DNA from: Opitutia bacterium UBA6410
GTDB taxonomy: Bacteria > Verrucomicrobiota > Verrucomicrobiia > Opitutales > Intestinicryptomonadaceae
NCBI GenBank assembly: GCA_002437405.1
Contig: DJPO01000102.1
Coordinates: forward strand, 28,215-35,233
Direction: 5' to 3'
DNA: 7,019 bases
The notes under the pieces are model-generated. The model saw only the letters and a program-made list of their open reading frames with translations, had not been told where the DNA came from and ran no database searches. Below, piece by piece: positions 5,706 to 7,019 of the stretch (position 1 is the first letter of the stretch; each line of letters begins with the position of its first letter). Position numbers and translations under genes: made by a program.

Positions 5706-5738
5706 TATATTGACGGGCAAGCCCGCGCCGCGAATATA
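5706..5738 (+). promoter_or_regulatory. candidate promoter region of the secreted-protein gene, with a palindrome
   Basis: Two readings are possible. TATATT (5706-5711, 5 of 6 to a -10 box) would start RNA near 5718, but no good -35 lies before it. Alternatively TTGACG (5710-5715) is a -35 with a weak AATATA -10 at 5733-5738, which would make the mRNA nearly leaderless. A 12-bp palindrome CGGGCAAGCCCG at 5714-5725 sits in this region and could be an operator. No Shine-Dalgarno precedes the ATG at 5744. Confidence 0.28.
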
Positions 5739-5743
5739 CGTTT

Positions 5744-6994
5744 ATGAATCCGCGAAAAATACTATTTTCCGCCCTGCTATTTTCAATGTGCGCCCTGACG
5801 GCGGCAGTGCAAAATCCGAATTGCGAAAGCGCAATGTGGAACGCCGCGTGGACAAAATTCTTCGGCGAAAAATCGCACGTTTTCTACGACATCATCGTAT
5901 CGCACGACCCCGCAAAATCGCTGGAATTCGTGCCGACGCGCGCGCAAATCGAAAAGCTCGCCCCGCGCAACCCCAACGGCTACTCGACGGGAATGGAGGA
6001 CGGAATGATTCTCGGCGGAATAATGATGTGCGCCGTGCTCGACAAATACGAAATCACGCACGACAAATCGCTAAAAGAATACGCCTCGAAAATTCTCGAC
6101 GGAATGGCGAACTGCACGCTCTCGCCCCAAGCATACGGGTTCGTCGCAAGGGCTGTGAGCAACGACGGAACAAAAGCATTTTTCCCCGCAACCTCGCGCG
6201 ACCAATACACGCACTGCGTATACGGGATTTGGAAATATTACAACAGCCCGCTTGCGGACGAAGCAGACAAGGCGTTGATGCGGAAAATCGCGCGGGCGAT
6301 TGCCGACCGAATGATTGAAAAAATAACGCCCGCGACAAATTTCGACGCGCAAAACGCCGACAACATGCCCTCGACATTCGGGCACTCGAAGATGTGGAAC
6401 GTAGAGCCGCACGAAGCCGCGAGACTGCCGATGATTTACGCCGTTGCGTGGGAGACAACGCGCGACGAAAAGTATCTGACCGAATACAAAAAGTACGCAA
6501 GCGAGGCGATAAAACAATCCGCCGATTTCCACAAAAAGTGGCTCGCGCCGTGGGCGCAGCTGCAAATGCAGGAGTCGCTCGAAGTAATGGCGGCGTTTGC
6601 GGAGACAAAGGAGCAGAAACGCGAGATAGAAAACATAATGAAAAGTTGTGCGGACATAGCGCGCAAAAGACTAAAAGAGGCGGCGGAGAAAATCAAAACA
6701 ACCGACCTCTACAAAATGCCCTACAATCCGCTGACGCGTCCGATAATGGCGAACGGCAAGCCCGACATGGGCGGCAAAAACGGGGAATTGGACGACACGT
6801 TCAGAGTACCGAGGTATTTCGGAGAGATGGCGTTGACATTGTTAACAAGGGGCGGAAAAGATTTAGACAAAGAATCGGCGGAGCTAATCAAAAAAGTACT
6901 AAGTACAATCGACTACGACCATCTCCCCACCTGTTCCCTAATTTTCCATTTAGGGATGTATTATTCCAGTGCGAGAGTTTCTTTGGGCGCGTGA
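5744..6994 (+). CDS. exported helical protein, possible (alpha/alpha)-toroid carbohydrate-active protein; function unassigned
   Basis: A complete 416-residue protein. Residues 1-21 form a Sec signal (RK at 4-5, hydrophobic core ILFSALLFSMCALTA, cleavage likely near TAA-V). Cys16 is not in a good lipobox. The mature protein is almost all helical, without repeats. Stretches that look conserved are NPNGYSTGMEDGMILGGIMM, YGFVARAVSNDG, ATSRDQYTHCVYGIWKYY, WNVEPHEAARLPMIYAVAWE and DDTFRVPRYFGEMAL. Long helix pairs with acidic and aromatic residues at the ends are reminiscent of six-hairpin glycosidases and related lyases, so a periplasmic polysaccharide- or oligosaccharide-acting role is plausible, but I cannot name catalytic residues or a family. 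No transporter, sulfatase or other sugar gene is adjacent. The TGA at 6992-6994 is well inside the window, and the last 18 residues use less biased codons than the rest. Confidence 0.7.
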   Translation: MNPRKILFSALLFSMCALTAAVQNPNCESAMWNAAWTKFFGEKSHVFYDIIVSHDPAKSLEFVPTRAQIEKLAPRNPNGYSTGMEDGMILGGIMMCAVLDKYEITHDKSLKEYASKILDGMANCTLSPQAYGFVARAVSNDGTKAFFPATSRDQYTHCVYGIWKYYNSPLADEADKALMRKIARAIADRMIEKITPATNFDAQNADNMPSTFGHSKMWNVEPHEAARLPMIYAVAWETTRDEKYLTEYKKYASEAIKQSADFHKKWLAPWAQLQMQESLEVMAAFAETKEQKREIENIMKSCADIARKRLKEAAEKIKTTDLYKMPYNPLTRPIMANGKPDMGGKNGELDDTFRVPRYFGEMALTLLTRGGKDLDKESAELIKKVLSTIDYDHLPTCSLIFHLGMYYSSARVSLGA

Positions 6995-7019
6995 AATCAC
7001 CGTTGATACGGCGTTTCGG

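Noticed and set aside
4603..5740. Integrated element using tRNA-Gly as attachment site.
   Set aside because: No integrase is present, and no copy of the tRNA 3' end longer than about 7 bases (AGCCCGC-like) is seen downstream within the window.
7000..7011. Hairpin after the last gene (CCGT/ACGG).
   Set aside because: Only a 4-bp stem, with no T run before the window ends; too weak to call.

Overview
The window reads as a piece of a chromosome from an uncultured member of the Verrucomicrobiota, most likely Opitutales-like. I infer this from the gene set and style rather than from any search: a pyrH-frr-proB-sufT run on one strand, a ribosome recycling factor with HTGKASP where most bacteria have RTGRASP, strongly C-ending codons with frequent AAA/AAAA runs, and several starts without a Shine-Dalgarno sequence. 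The core genes have a G+C near 57% (34 of 60 bases in 661-720).

Bases 1-4571 hold six same-strand genes, tightly packed: the C-terminal half of an M16 (pitrilysin/insulinase-type) peptidase cut by the window edge; pyrH (UMP kinase); frr (ribosome recycling factor); proB (glutamate 5-kinase with a PUA domain); a sufT-like gene (MIP18/DUF59 family, Fe-S protein maturation); and an exported PstS-like substrate-binding protein. This is housekeeping content: pyrimidine nucleotide supply, translation recycling, the first step of proline synthesis, Fe-S assembly, and solute capture in the periplasm. A tRNA-Gly(GCC) with an encoded CCA follows at 4603-4678, closed by an intrinsic terminator that could serve both strands.

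Bases 4714-5743 are different: lower in G+C (19 of 60 bases in 5461-5520) and with leftward content. They hold a broken GNAT acetyltransferase (YjaB-like) whose two halves lie in different frames, an overlapping small membrane-protein ORF of 98 residues, and a pair of diverged 42-bp repeats, each a hairpin-like GC block followed by a T run. The repeats lie between a perfect leftward TATAAT and the small ORF. No integrase, transposase or att duplication is visible.

Bases 5744-6994 encode a complete exported protein of 416 residues, mostly helical, that I do not recognise as a named enzyme; its look is that of an alpha/alpha-toroid (six-hairpin glycosidase-like) protein. I see no CRISPR array, phage gene or defence cassette. 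The most notable non-routine material is the degraded, repeat-bearing segment just after the tRNA and the unassigned secreted protein.
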